From positions 1 to 64,000 of the forward strand of contig CAYWXL010000017.1 of assembly GCA_964461995.1 (NCBI GenBank): a stretch of DNA of 64,000 bases, read 5' to 3'. Origin of the DNA: JALSRK01 sp964461995. Lineage in GTDB: Bacteria > Acidobacteriota > Terriglobia > Bryobacterales > Bryobacteraceae. Positions 16,633 to 24,661 of the stretch are shown here, piece after piece. A program made the position numbers and the translations under genes. Position 1 is the first letter of the stretch. The number at the start of each line of letters is the position of its first letter. The notes under the pieces are model-generated. The model did not search any database, was not told the DNA's origin, and saw nothing but the letters and a program-made list of their open reading frames with translations.

Positions 16633-17810
16633 TCTTCTCTTCCTCTGTCCGGGCCGGGCAGCAACATGCCTAGTTGATGCAGTCCCCAATAGGCGGCCAG
16701 CTTGCCGTACTCGGTCACGGAACGGCGTAACATCCCGGAATCCCCGCCCGAAGACGCGTCGGGAACCGCAACCATCCGTATATCGACGCCCAGCCCCTCC
16801 AGCCCCCGCTCGAGCGTCCACTGCGCCCGGCGAGTGTGGTAGGCCGACGTCACAACGAGAACGCGCGAAATGGGTGTCCGCCGCGCGAAGGCGGCCAAGG
16901 CGGCGGCTTCGTCGGCCGTACTCCGGACGCCGTCCGGGTGGTCCAGCTCGATGATACGTTCACGGGGAACTCCGTCGTTCTCCAAGAGCAGAGCGAGGAT
17001 GTCCGTAGGGCTGCGTCCGCCTTCCGAAAACCGTTCCACGCCGCCGACCTCGAGCCCCCGCGTACGGGCGTCTTCTTCCGCAAGCCAGCGCCGTCCCCGG
17101 ATGCGAACCGCCTTCCCTCCGAAGTTGATTCCCAAGCGCGGCCCGCGCCCTTCGGGAGCGGGCTTCACTTCCAGCCCCATCAAGCACGGGTCGCCCTTGC
17201 CGGCGTTCAGTAGATCGACGTTCAGCGCTCCATCCCCGACGGCGACGCGATAGGGTCCGTAACGCCTCCAATGGCCGAAAGGCAGATCACCTGGAAAGTC
17301 CACGGTGCGGCCTTCGAGCCGGAGCTCCATGCGCCGGAACCGCCGCCGGTGGTTTTCCGCGAAGTAGACCGAAACATCGTAAGTCCCGCCGGGAAGCCGC
17401 TGCGACACCCTGAGCCCTTCGCCGGGCTTCGTGCCGGGCCGCCATATGCCCGAACGGAGCATTTCCACCAGCGGAGGGTCGGCCGCGGGCTCGAACTCCA
17501 TCCGCGGGCGGATCACGGGCTCGCGGGGCACGAGAATCACCCCGGCCAGGCCTTCGTGAAACAACTCCGCCGCTTTGGCCCCTCGAAACTCTCTCTCGCC
17601 GCCAAGCACATAAATAGCATCGGCCTCGGCGACCGGCTCCCGAACCACTAGCGCCCCAGCGGCAAAACGGAGCAGCCGCTCTCCCGAGACGACAGCCGTC
17701 GCCGCCGCCAGAAGCAGCCCCGCGAAAACAAATCGCATCCTGAACAGCCGCGAACGCCGCGGCACCCGTGGCGGATTCGGCCTGGCGGCACGTCGGAACA
17801 TACTAAGCAC
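16614..17810 (-). CDS. DUF218 (YdcF/ElyC-like) protein with inserted malectin-like module
   Basis: 398 residues with one membrane helix at about 25-43. The DUF218 fold opens at about 64-98 (ADAIYVLGGE, AAELFHEGLAGVILV) and resumes at about 265-398 (ENDGVPRERIIELD, TADEAAAL, VLVVTSAYHTRRA). The roughly 155 residues between are not DUF218. They match the malectin-like repeats of the secreted protein at 46252-50475, with the two halves in swapped order: residues 105-217 match the C-terminal part (MLRSGIW...GTYDVSVYFAENH...LNAGKGDP), and 224-257 match the N-terminal part (LGINFGG...RRWLAEEDA). DUF218 proteins act in envelope polysaccharide metabolism, which suits the locus. It overlaps the FAD gene by 8 bases. 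Confidence 0.83.
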   Translation of the reverse strand: MLSMFRRAARPNPPRVPRRSRLFRMRFVFAGLLLAAATAVVSGERLLRFAAGALVVREPVAEADAIYVLGGEREFRGAKAAELFHEGLAGVILVPREPVIRPRMEFEPAADPPLVEMLRSGIWRPGTKPGEGLRVSQRLPGGTYDVSVYFAENHRRRFRRMELRLEGRTVDFPGDLPFGHWRRYGPYRVAVGDGALNVDLLNAGKGDPCLMGLEVKPAPEGRGPRLGINFGGKAVRIRGRRWLAEEDARTRGLEVGGVERFSEGGRSPTDILALLLENDGVPRERIIELDHPDGVRSTADEAAALAAFARRTPISRVLVVTSAYHTRRAQWTLERGLEGLGVDIRMVAVPDASSGGDSGMLRRSVTEYGKLAAYWGLHQLGMLLPGPDRGREEWQTRQ

Positions 17811-19158
17811 CTGCGGCGTCCGTTCCGGTCAGGCTCGTGACCGCCGGCGTGGCAGGTGGATGGCGCCGGTCAAGGATCTTTTGCGCTGCTTCTTCCCCGC
17901 TGACGAACGCTTCGTCCGTCCAGTGATGCCCCCACCGCCCATAGCGGCCGCACGACTCGATGCCCGTCTCCTCGAGATACGCCAGCACCGTGCGTCGCGA
18001 CCGGCTCCACTCCAGATCGAAGATTACGTTGGCATAAGAAGCCAGCCGGGCCTCCTGGAAGACGATCCGGTCGTCGGCGCGCAGCAGGCCGCACCGGCGC
18101 AGGTCGCGGATCGCTGGTTCGATGTACTCCTCGGGGGCCTCCTGCATCGGTTTGTATTGGTCGGAAAAATAGATCTCCGCCTGGATGCTGCCATGGCCCT
18201 CGGGTACGTTTCCCGGCGCGAACATGTGCGGAAAGCTGACGCGGGCGAAGATGATCTCCGGGTCGTAGAAGTATGTCCAATGGGCTTCCGAAATATCTTC
18301 ACGCGCCAGGCCGAGATTGACTGTGATGCAACTGGTCCAGGCGAGCCGCCGCGCGGCCTCCTGTACCTCGGCCGGAGCGCCCACAATCCGCCGGACCAGC
18401 TCCGGGAGGGGCAGTGAAGAGATGAGCGCGTCGTACTGCGCTTCAGAACCGCCGCTGAACCGCAGGCGCTTCGCCGCCGGGTCGATGGACTGCACTTCAT
18501 GGTTCGGATGCCACTCGGCATCGGGCAGGAAACGGTTCAGAAACGAAACAAACCCCGAGCGGGCCGGATAGCGGAAACTGGTGACGTAGTGTACGTCCGG
18601 CGTCTCCTTCATCAACGCCCCTCGTACGACTTCCGCCAGCGTCGGCGCGTACATCCGGGGGCCGAGCCATTCCGTGCACATGCGGTCGGCGGTCACACAG
18701 TGGTATTTCGCTCCATAGACCATCGGAAACGTCTCGGCGAACTTCCGGCCATAGGTAGCGACCAGCCAGTCCGCGTAGTTCCCGTCGGCAGGCGGCTCCA
18801 CGTCCCGGACAGCCACGAAATCCTCGACGATCTCGACCACTAGTTCCGCCGGAAGGCCGAAAAGGTTGCATTGGACGGGGTGCTTGATCCAATGGCCGCG
18901 CCAGTAATTGTTCGCCGCCACCGCGCCGGATATGTACTCCTGGTTCACGCTCTCGGCGAAGAGCTCCCGCACTCGCTCATTGCTGGTGAACGAGATGTGG
19001 GGGCCGTCGTCGAAGATGAATCCTTGCGATTCGAACGAGGCGGCGTGGCCGCCGTGATAGGAGTTTTTTTCGTAGATCGGCGGCCGAACTCCCTCGGCGG
19101 CCAGCCGGTGCGCTGCGCCGAAGCCGGCCATACCGCCACCAATGATTGCAATCTTCAC
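17803..19158 (-). CDS. FAD-dependent oxidoreductase, protoporphyrinogen-oxidase/UDP-galactopyranose-mutase-like
   Basis: 451 residues. The N-terminal dinucleotide-binding fold is clear (IAIIGGGMAGFGAAHRL, then the E of IYEKN), followed by the FAD-contact block GGHAASFESQGFIFDDGPH. The middle region (KHPVQCNLFGLP, then a YGRKFAETF/YGAKYH helix) is reminiscent of UDP-galactopyranose-mutase-like flavoproteins in sugar clusters. It lies between the SDR and the ElyC-like gene, overlapping the former by 4 bases. The likely role is redox or ring-form change of an activated sugar, but the substrate cannot be read from sequence. Amine-oxidase-type desaturase is the alternative. Confidence 0.78.
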   Translation of the reverse strand: MKIAIIGGGMAGFGAAHRLAAEGVRPPIYEKNSYHGGHAASFESQGFIFDDGPHISFTSNERVRELFAESVNQEYISGAVAANNYWRGHWIKHPVQCNLFGLPAELVVEIVEDFVAVRDVEPPADGNYADWLVATYGRKFAETFPMVYGAKYHCVTADRMCTEWLGPRMYAPTLAEVVRGALMKETPDVHYVTSFRYPARSGFVSFLNRFLPDAEWHPNHEVQSIDPAAKRLRFSGGSEAQYDALISSLPLPELVRRIVGAPAEVQEAARRLAWTSCITVNLGLAREDISEAHWTYFYDPEIIFARVSFPHMFAPGNVPEGHGSIQAEIYFSDQYKPMQEAPEEYIEPAIRDLRRCGLLRADDRIVFQEARLASYANVIFDLEWSRSRRTVLAYLEETGIESCGRYGRWGHHWTDEAFVSGEEAAQKILDRRHPPATPAVTSLTGTDAAGA

Positions 19159-20132
19159 GAAATCTGTGTCTCCTCCCCGCCCGTAGCGATGGGCTCCGGG
19201 GTCTCCGAGGCCTCCGGGCAGCGGCTCTCGCCCATCCGTTTACGCCACCAGCCGATCGTCTGGTCAAGCCCGTTCTCGAGGTCCCATTCCGGGCTCCAGC
19301 CGAGTTCGCGCTCGAGGCGCCCAACGTCGGCGGCCACCAGCGGCGCCTCATCCCCGCTTCCTTGCCGCGCGCCGAAATGGGACAGATGGCGGCCTCCCAG
19401 CTTGTCCGCGATCTTCTCCACCAGATCCCGCACCCGGACGGGAATCCCGGAGCCGACGTTGACCGGCCCTTCGAGCTCACTGTCCAGCAGCTGCAGCAAC
19501 GCCCGCGCGACGTCATCGGCATGCAGGTAGTCCCGAAATTGCTTCCCCTCAGAAAAGCGCCCCACCTCGCCTCTCAGGAATGCCCGGATCGCCGCCGGCA
19601 CCAGCCGGTCCGGAGCCTCGTAAGGACCGTAGACGAAGAAGATCCGCGCCCAGGCATGGCTCAATCCAACCTCGCGGCAGAAGCTTTCCGTCACCGTCTG
19701 GAGCGCGTGTTTCGAGGCGCCGTACAGCGTCGCCGGCGCAAGCGGCGTATGCCGCTCGGAACAGTACCCGTACCGCCAGTCGTACTCCGCGCAACTGCCG
19801 GCGAAGACCGCCCGCTCTCCACCGGTCCGGTGGAACCAACGCAAGAGCTCGATGCCTCCCTGCGCCCAGCGGAGGTGGTCGGGCGAGTTCATGTCCCGGC
19901 TGGACGCGGCTCCCCAAGCCAGGTGAAGCAGCTTGCCAGGCCGGATCCTCTCCATCAACGCCCGGGGCGCGGTGGCGTCCAGCAAGTCCGCGCAGTGCCA
20001 GTGAATGCCGTTCCGGCATCCGTCCGGCTCGCCCCTGGCGACGGCATGCACTTCGGCCCCGGAAGCCGCGAGACGCGCCAGACAGTGCTGCCCGAGAAAA
20101 CCGGTCGCGCCGGTGATTAAGAGGGTCTCCAT
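19155..20132 (-). CDS. NAD(P)-dependent sugar epimerase/dehydratase (extended SDR)
   Basis: 325 residues. The N-terminal cofactor motif TGATGFLG is at residues 6-13 and the active-site YGASK near residue 136. A conserved FVYGPYE block and a late RDYLHADDVARA block are typical of NDP-hexose epimerases and reductases. It sits directly after a C-methyltransferase and the rfbF/rfbG pair, so it probably reduces C-4 of, or epimerises, the CDP-4-keto-6-deoxy sugar. The exact stereochemistry is unknown. Its 5' end lies 41 bases from the methyltransferase gene and its 3' end overlaps the FAD gene. Confidence 0.85.
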   Translation of the reverse strand: METLLITGATGFLGQHCLARLAASGAEVHAVARGEPDGCRNGIHWHCADLLDATAPRALMERIRPGKLLHLAWGAASSRDMNSPDHLRWAQGGIELLRWFHRTGGERAVFAGSCAEYDWRYGYCSERHTPLAPATLYGASKHALQTVTESFCREVGLSHAWARIFFVYGPYEAPDRLVPAAIRAFLRGEVGRFSEGKQFRDYLHADDVARALLQLLDSELEGPVNVGSGIPVRVRDLVEKIADKLGGRHLSHFGARQGSGDEAPLVAADVGRLERELGWSPEWDLENGLDQTIGWWRKRMGESRCPEASETPEPIATGGEETQIS

Positions 20133-20173
20133 TCAGGACCTTACATTTGGAAACGCCACGGGTAGGCGGCGGC

Positions 20174-21451
20174 TCAGCCGGCGGGCGGTTGCACTACACG
20201 CGGGCGCGGCACGGGCACGATGAACTTGCCGCCCATCTGGATATACGACTTCTGCTGGGCCATGATCTCGTCAGCGAGGTTCCACGGCAGGATGACGGCG
20301 AAGTCCGGTCTCCGGGCGGCTAGTTGCTCCGCCCCAAGCACGGGCACTCGCGAGCCGGGGAGCAGCAGGCCCTGCTTATGCGTGTTCCGGTCAACGGTGA
20401 ACTCGATGAGGTCAGTGCCGATGTGGCAGTAATTCAGCAGCGTGTTTCCCTTCGCGGGCGCGCCGTAGGCGGCGATCGTGGCGCCCTGGCGCTTCAGGTG
20501 CTGGAGCAGCGTGAGAAGTTGCTGCTTCACCCGCACTACCCGGGCGCAGAACTGCCGGTAGATTTCTTCTTTCGTCAAGCCCAGTCGCTCCTCCTCGCGA
20601 AGCATCGCCGCCGTACGCTCGGAAACAGGATGCACGTCGCCCCGCTGAAGGAAAACGCGGAGGGAGCCCCCGTGCACCGGATGGCAGGTTACGTCGAACA
20701 GCGTCAGCCCGGCCCGCTCGGCCAGGTTCTGGATCGCGGAAAGCGAGAAGTAAAAAACGTGCTCGTGGTAGATCGTGTCGAACTCGCACGAATCGAGCAG
20801 CTCGCGCACGTATGGGAACTCGAAGACCGCGCAGCCCGTCTCCGACAGGCAGTCCCGGACCGCGCGCAAGAAACCGTTGATGTCCGGCACATGGGCCAGC
20901 ACGTTGTTGCCGATGATCAGATCGGGCACGCCGATGCGCTCGTGAACCTCGCTTACCGCCGCGGCGTCGAAGAACCGCACCAGCGTCGGGATCCCCTTCT
21001 CGATCGCGCAGGCGGCGACATTCGCCGCCGGCTCAACTCCGAGGCAAGGGACGTCCTTCTGCAAGAAATACTGGAGCAGATAACCGTCGTTGCTAGCGAT
21101 CTCGACCACCTTGCTGGCCGGGCCAAGATGAAACCGTGAGATGAGGCACTCGGCCATCTCTGAACAGTGTTTCAAGAAGCTGTCCGAACAAGAGGAGAAG
21201 TAAAGGTATTCGCTGAAGATCTCCTCGGGCGACACCGGGTTCAAAAGCTGCACCAGATAACACGCCGGACAGAACGTCACCTGTAGCGGAAAACGCCGCT
21301 CTTCGGCGGGAGAGCTTTCCGGCAGCTGATAGGAGTTCGCCAGGGGCGTATCGCCCAGATCCAGGAAAGGCGGCGGCAGCCCGGCTCCGCAGCCGAGACA
21401 AGAGCGGGCCGCCGGCCGGCCGTTATGTTTTCCGTTGCCGTTGTGCGCCAT
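20174..21451 (-). CDS. NDP-sugar C-methyltransferase (class I SAM, TylC3/NovU-like)
   Basis: The start at 21451 (MAHNGNGKHNG) follows GGGGGA and lies 2 bases after the rfbF stop; an upstream ATG at 21529 would overlap rfbF. The domain order fits sugar C-methyltransferases: an N-terminal zinc-binding motif with CLGCG and paired cysteines in FCPACY, a central SAM fold with EIASNDGYLL, and a C-terminal domain with AYGAPAKGNTLLNY. Enzymes of this build add a methyl group to C-3 of NDP-4-keto-6-deoxyhexoses. With rfbF and rfbG adjacent, the substrate is inferred to be a CDP-linked ketosugar, yielding a branched-chain deoxysugar. Confidence 0.9.
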   Translation of the reverse strand: MAHNGNGKHNGRPAARSCLGCGAGLPPPFLDLGDTPLANSYQLPESSPAEERRFPLQVTFCPACYLVQLLNPVSPEEIFSEYLYFSSCSDSFLKHCSEMAECLISRFHLGPASKVVEIASNDGYLLQYFLQKDVPCLGVEPAANVAACAIEKGIPTLVRFFDAAAVSEVHERIGVPDLIIGNNVLAHVPDINGFLRAVRDCLSETGCAVFEFPYVRELLDSCEFDTIYHEHVFYFSLSAIQNLAERAGLTLFDVTCHPVHGGSLRVFLQRGDVHPVSERTAAMLREEERLGLTKEEIYRQFCARVVRVKQQLLTLLQHLKRQGATIAAYGAPAKGNTLLNYCHIGTDLIEFTVDRNTHKQGLLLPGSRVPVLGAEQLAARRPDFAVILPWNLADEIMAQQKSYIQMGGKFIVPVPRPRVVQPPAG

Positions 21452-21453
21452 GG

Positions 21454-22263
21454 TCAGTCCCCCGCCCGCGCCAGGCGCACCCGGGCCGGCTGGTCGAAAT
21501 GCGTCCAAGGAGGATCTCCGCCCTCCCACATCCGGTTCAAGAGCTGCATCTCACGGTAGGTGTCCATGCACTGCCAGAAGCCCTCATGAGTGTAGACCCC
21601 CAACTGCCGCCTCGCGGCGAGGCGCGACAGCAGACCGAGCTCCAGCGCCTCGGAGTCCCCCTCGATGAGTTCCAACACTCCCTTCTCGAAGACGAAGAAC
21701 CCGCCGTTGATCCAGCTATGCACCGTCTGGGGCTTCTCCTGGAAGTTCTCCACCGTACCCTCGTCCACCTTGAGCTCCCCGTAACGCGACGACGGGTGAA
21801 CGGCGGTAACGGTGGCGAGCTTCCGGGAACTGAGATGGCACTCGATCAGCCGGTCGATATTCACGTTGGCGACGCCGTCGCCGTAGGTCACCATGAACCG
21901 GTCGCCGTCGATGTACTTACCGATCCGCTTGAGGCGGCCGCCTGTCCACGTCTTGTCGCCGGTCTCCGCCAGCGTGACCTTCCAGCCGTACTCGGAATGT
22001 CCGTTGTGGATCTCGACTTTGGGCGAGCCCAGGGTCACCGTGATGTCGGAATTGCGCATCCGGTAGTTGACGAAATAGTCCCGGATGACGTCGCCTTTGT
22101 AGCCCAAGCAGATGACGAAGTCGGTGTAGCCGAAATGGGCGTAGTGCTTCATGATGTGCCACAGGATCGGGCGGCCGCCGATTTCGACCATCGGCTTCGG
22201 GCGGACTTCTGTTTCTTCTCGCAGGCGGGTGCCTAGACCTCCCGCCAGAATGACTACTTTCAT
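21454..22263 (-). CDS. rfbF: glucose-1-phosphate cytidylyltransferase
   Basis: Makes CDP-glucose from CTP and glucose 1-phosphate. The start at 22263 (MKVVILAGGLGTRLREET) has an AGGAGG SD. The nucleotidyl-transfer loop LAGGLGTRL and the metal/phosphate block VRPKPMVEIGG are at the N-terminus, then VTYGDGVANVNI and EGFWQCMDT, both typical of RfbF rather than of RmlA. Length (269 residues) is normal. The start overlaps the rfbG stop as ATGA. It provides the entry step for the CDP-6-deoxyhexose branch of this locus. Confidence 0.95.
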   Translation of the reverse strand: MKVVILAGGLGTRLREETEVRPKPMVEIGGRPILWHIMKHYAHFGYTDFVICLGYKGDVIRDYFVNYRMRNSDITVTLGSPKVEIHNGHSEYGWKVTLAETGDKTWTGGRLKRIGKYIDGDRFMVTYGDGVANVNIDRLIECHLSSRKLATVTAVHPSSRYGELKVDEGTVENFQEKPQTVHSWINGGFFVFEKGVLELIEGDSEALELGLLSRLAARRQLGVYTHEGFWQCMDTYREMQLLNRMWEGGDPPWTHFDQPARVRLARAGD

Positions 22264-23414
22264 GCTTGCTCCTCCTTGTGCGCCGTCCGTGGTGAAGGAA
22301 GACCGTCGCGTCCACGATCCCTGCCGGGCGGCTCTGCCTGCGTACTTGCCAGGCGGAAGTAATGTTCGATTTGTGACAGTGTGAGCCGTGCCGAGCCGGC
22401 CGGGTCCAAGGAGTGCGCCCGGTACCACTCGCCGGTCATGCGGATGGCTTCATCAAGAGAGAGGACGCTCCTCCAGCCCAATTCCTTCCGGGCTTTCGCG
22501 GAGTCGAGCCGGAGGATCTGTGACTCTTTGAAGCCCGACCCGTCGTTCACATATCGGATATGGCCTTCCCCCCAATACTCAACCAGGCCGGCGGCCAGTT
22601 CCCCCACGGTGACGGCCTCTTCGCTTGGTGGCCCGAAATTCCAGCAAGGCTCGTCTCGAAGCGTGCTCTCGGCCAGCGCCCGCGCCGCCAGCAGGTAGCC
22701 ATAAAGCGGCTCCAGCACGTGCTGCCACGGACGCACCGCATCCGGATGCCTCAGGACCACCGGCAGGTCCGCTTGCAGGGCCCGAATGATATCGGGCACG
22801 AGGCGGTCTTCGGCCCAGTCGCCTCCGCCGATGACGTTCCCGGCCCGGCAGGTGGCGACGGAAGTTCTTTCTGTGCTTTCGAAATACGACCGGCGGTACG
22901 CGGCCGCGGCGATCTCCGCACAGGCCTTGCTCGAGCTGTAAGGGTCGCTGCCTCCGAGCGGATCACTCTCCACGTAGGGCTCCTTCCGCCCGTCGTTTTC
23001 GTAACACTTGTCTGAAGTCACCACGACAACCGCCCGCACGCTGCGGCTCCGCCGCGCGGCTTCCAGGACATGCACCATGCCCATGAAATTCGTGGCATAG
23101 GTGGCGACGGGATCCCGATAGGACCGGCGGACCAACGGCTGCGCCGCCAAGTGAAAGATCACCTCGGGTTCGACGCGGCGGACGAACCTGCTCACCGCCG
23201 CGGCGTCGCGGACATCGAGGAATTCTTCTTCGATCCCCTCGCCCACCCGCGCGGCTTCGTAGAACGACGGCTCCCCTTCCGGAGGCAGCGCGCAGCCGGC
23301 AACCTCGGCTCCCATCCACTGCAGCCACATGGCGAGCCAGCCGCCTTTGAAGCCTGTGTGGCCGGTCACCAGGACCCGCCGGCCGCCGTAGAATCCCCGC
23401 AGGCCTTCTCTCAT
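22260..23414 (-). CDS. rfbG: CDP-glucose 4,6-dehydratase
   Basis: Converts CDP-glucose to CDP-4-keto-6-deoxyglucose with bound NAD. 384 residues; cofactor motif TGHTGFKGG at 17-25, the form typical of RfbG. The catalytic YSSSK is near residue 157, and CRAGNVIGGGDWAEDR follows. It overlaps both neighbours by 4 bases (glycosyltransferase upstream, rfbF downstream), so it is firmly part of the series. No RfbH-type dehydratase is present, so the pathway should branch to a methylated rather than a 3,6-dideoxy sugar. Confidence 0.95.
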   Translation of the reverse strand: MREGLRGFYGGRRVLVTGHTGFKGGWLAMWLQWMGAEVAGCALPPEGEPSFYEAARVGEGIEEEFLDVRDAAAVSRFVRRVEPEVIFHLAAQPLVRRSYRDPVATYATNFMGMVHVLEAARRSRSVRAVVVVTSDKCYENDGRKEPYVESDPLGGSDPYSSSKACAEIAAAAYRRSYFESTERTSVATCRAGNVIGGGDWAEDRLVPDIIRALQADLPVVLRHPDAVRPWQHVLEPLYGYLLAARALAESTLRDEPCWNFGPPSEEAVTVGELAAGLVEYWGEGHIRYVNDGSGFKESQILRLDSAKARKELGWRSVLSLDEAIRMTGEWYRAHSLDPAGSARLTLSQIEHYFRLASTQAEPPGRDRGRDGLPSPRTAHKEEQA

Positions 23415-24628
23415 GTGTTTCTCCGCTGCCGCACCGGCACGGTCTCGTGCGATGCCCCAAGGGCTCCTGTCCCGTTGGCGCCCGGGTCCGCGCAGCCTCC
23501 CTTCGCCCCCGGGAAGGCGGCTGTTCTTTCCAAGCGAGCCAACCGCTTTGTCAATCCTGGTAGCGGACTCAGCCCCACGTCAGCGAGCAGAGATGCCCAA
23601 CGGTGGGCCCAGTCATGCCGTTTGAGCGAGTGAACCGCGTTGCGCGCGCTGGCCGCTTCCAGCCGGTCTTGTTCCTGTGCGAGGCGGCATAGCGCCTCCG
23701 CGGCCGTGGCTGCGTCGTCCGGCAACTCAATCACCGCGTCCGGCCAGCCGAACTCCTCTTTGAAGTGCGCGCTCCCGGGGGACCGGCCGACAAGCACCGC
23801 GCCTCCCGCGGCGGCCTCGAAGAACCGTGGCACGAGGACGTCGTCCTTGCCCTCTACCGGCGAGGTCAGAAAAAAGCGGCTGCGGTTGATGAAGCCCGCC
23901 AGCAGATCCCGGTGCTCCCGCCATTCGGGTACATCGAATCCCCGGATCGAGTCATACACGTAGAAACGGCCGTCCCGGCGCGCGGCTTTGTGCAACTCGC
24001 GATGCAGCTCCTCGGACCGCCTCCCCATCGAGTAGTAGTCGATCACCCGCTCCGGCGGATCGGGCCAAGGAGAGAAACGAATCGTGTCCACGGCCGGAGC
24101 CAAATACCGGCACGGGCGCCCGACCATTCGCTCCAGCGGTTCCACGACCTGCGGGTTGTTCACGTAGATCAGGTCGAACCGCCGGAGGCCTTCGAGATAC
24201 GGCCGGTAACGGCGCAGGTCCTTGGACCACAACTCGATGAGGTGGCAAACGGCGATGTCGCAGCGTTCGCGCCAGTCGAAAAGACGTGTAAGCGCCGCAA
24301 GGTCGTGAGCAAACACGGGGACGAAGACGAACAGGTTGTAGCGGGCCTCGATTCGAATCGCCTCAGCGTCCCAATACGGCTGATAGGGGCGCCCCAGCCG
24401 GGTGGCGAAGCGTTGAGCCACGCGGTGCCTCAGCCGGCGCCCTCCGGCATTGGGATCCCGGCGCCAACATTGGAGATCGACGTGATCCACTTCCGCGATC
24501 ACATCTTCGAATTCGTATGCGCCGCAGCGGTAGGTCTTCTGCTCGAGACCCCGCAACGACGCCAAGAGCACGCGCGGGGACTCTCCGGACCCCCGCGTTC
24601 GGGCACGGGTTTCTTTGGCAAATTGCAT
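23411..24628 (-). CDS. glycosyltransferase, GT-B type (CgeB-like C-terminal domain)
   Basis: 405 residues. There is no N-terminal signal or membrane helix. A C-terminal group-1-like nucleotide-sugar half is suggested by the VPRFFEAAAGGAVLVG block, with an E-containing loop, that many GT-B enzymes share. The N-terminal half contains VYVNNPQ-like and PAVDT blocks. Its position beside the CDP-sugar genes suggests that it transfers that sugar, but donor and acceptor are not determined. The C-terminal ~30 residues are low complexity. The gene starts 33 bases after the ligase stop. Confidence 0.75.
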   Translation of the reverse strand: MQFAKETRARTRGSGESPRVLLASLRGLEQKTYRCGAYEFEDVIAEVDHVDLQCWRRDPNAGGRRLRHRVAQRFATRLGRPYQPYWDAEAIRIEARYNLFVFVPVFAHDLAALTRLFDWRERCDIAVCHLIELWSKDLRRYRPYLEGLRRFDLIYVNNPQVVEPLERMVGRPCRYLAPAVDTIRFSPWPDPPERVIDYYSMGRRSEELHRELHKAARRDGRFYVYDSIRGFDVPEWREHRDLLAGFINRSRFFLTSPVEGKDDVLVPRFFEAAAGGAVLVGRSPGSAHFKEEFGWPDAVIELPDDAATAAEALCRLAQEQDRLEAASARNAVHSLKRHDWAHRWASLLADVGLSPLPGLTKRLARLERTAAFPGAKGGCADPGANGTGALGASHETVPVRQRRNT

Positions 24629-24661
24629 GGAACTTTACAGGGGAGCGTGTGGAACCGGATA

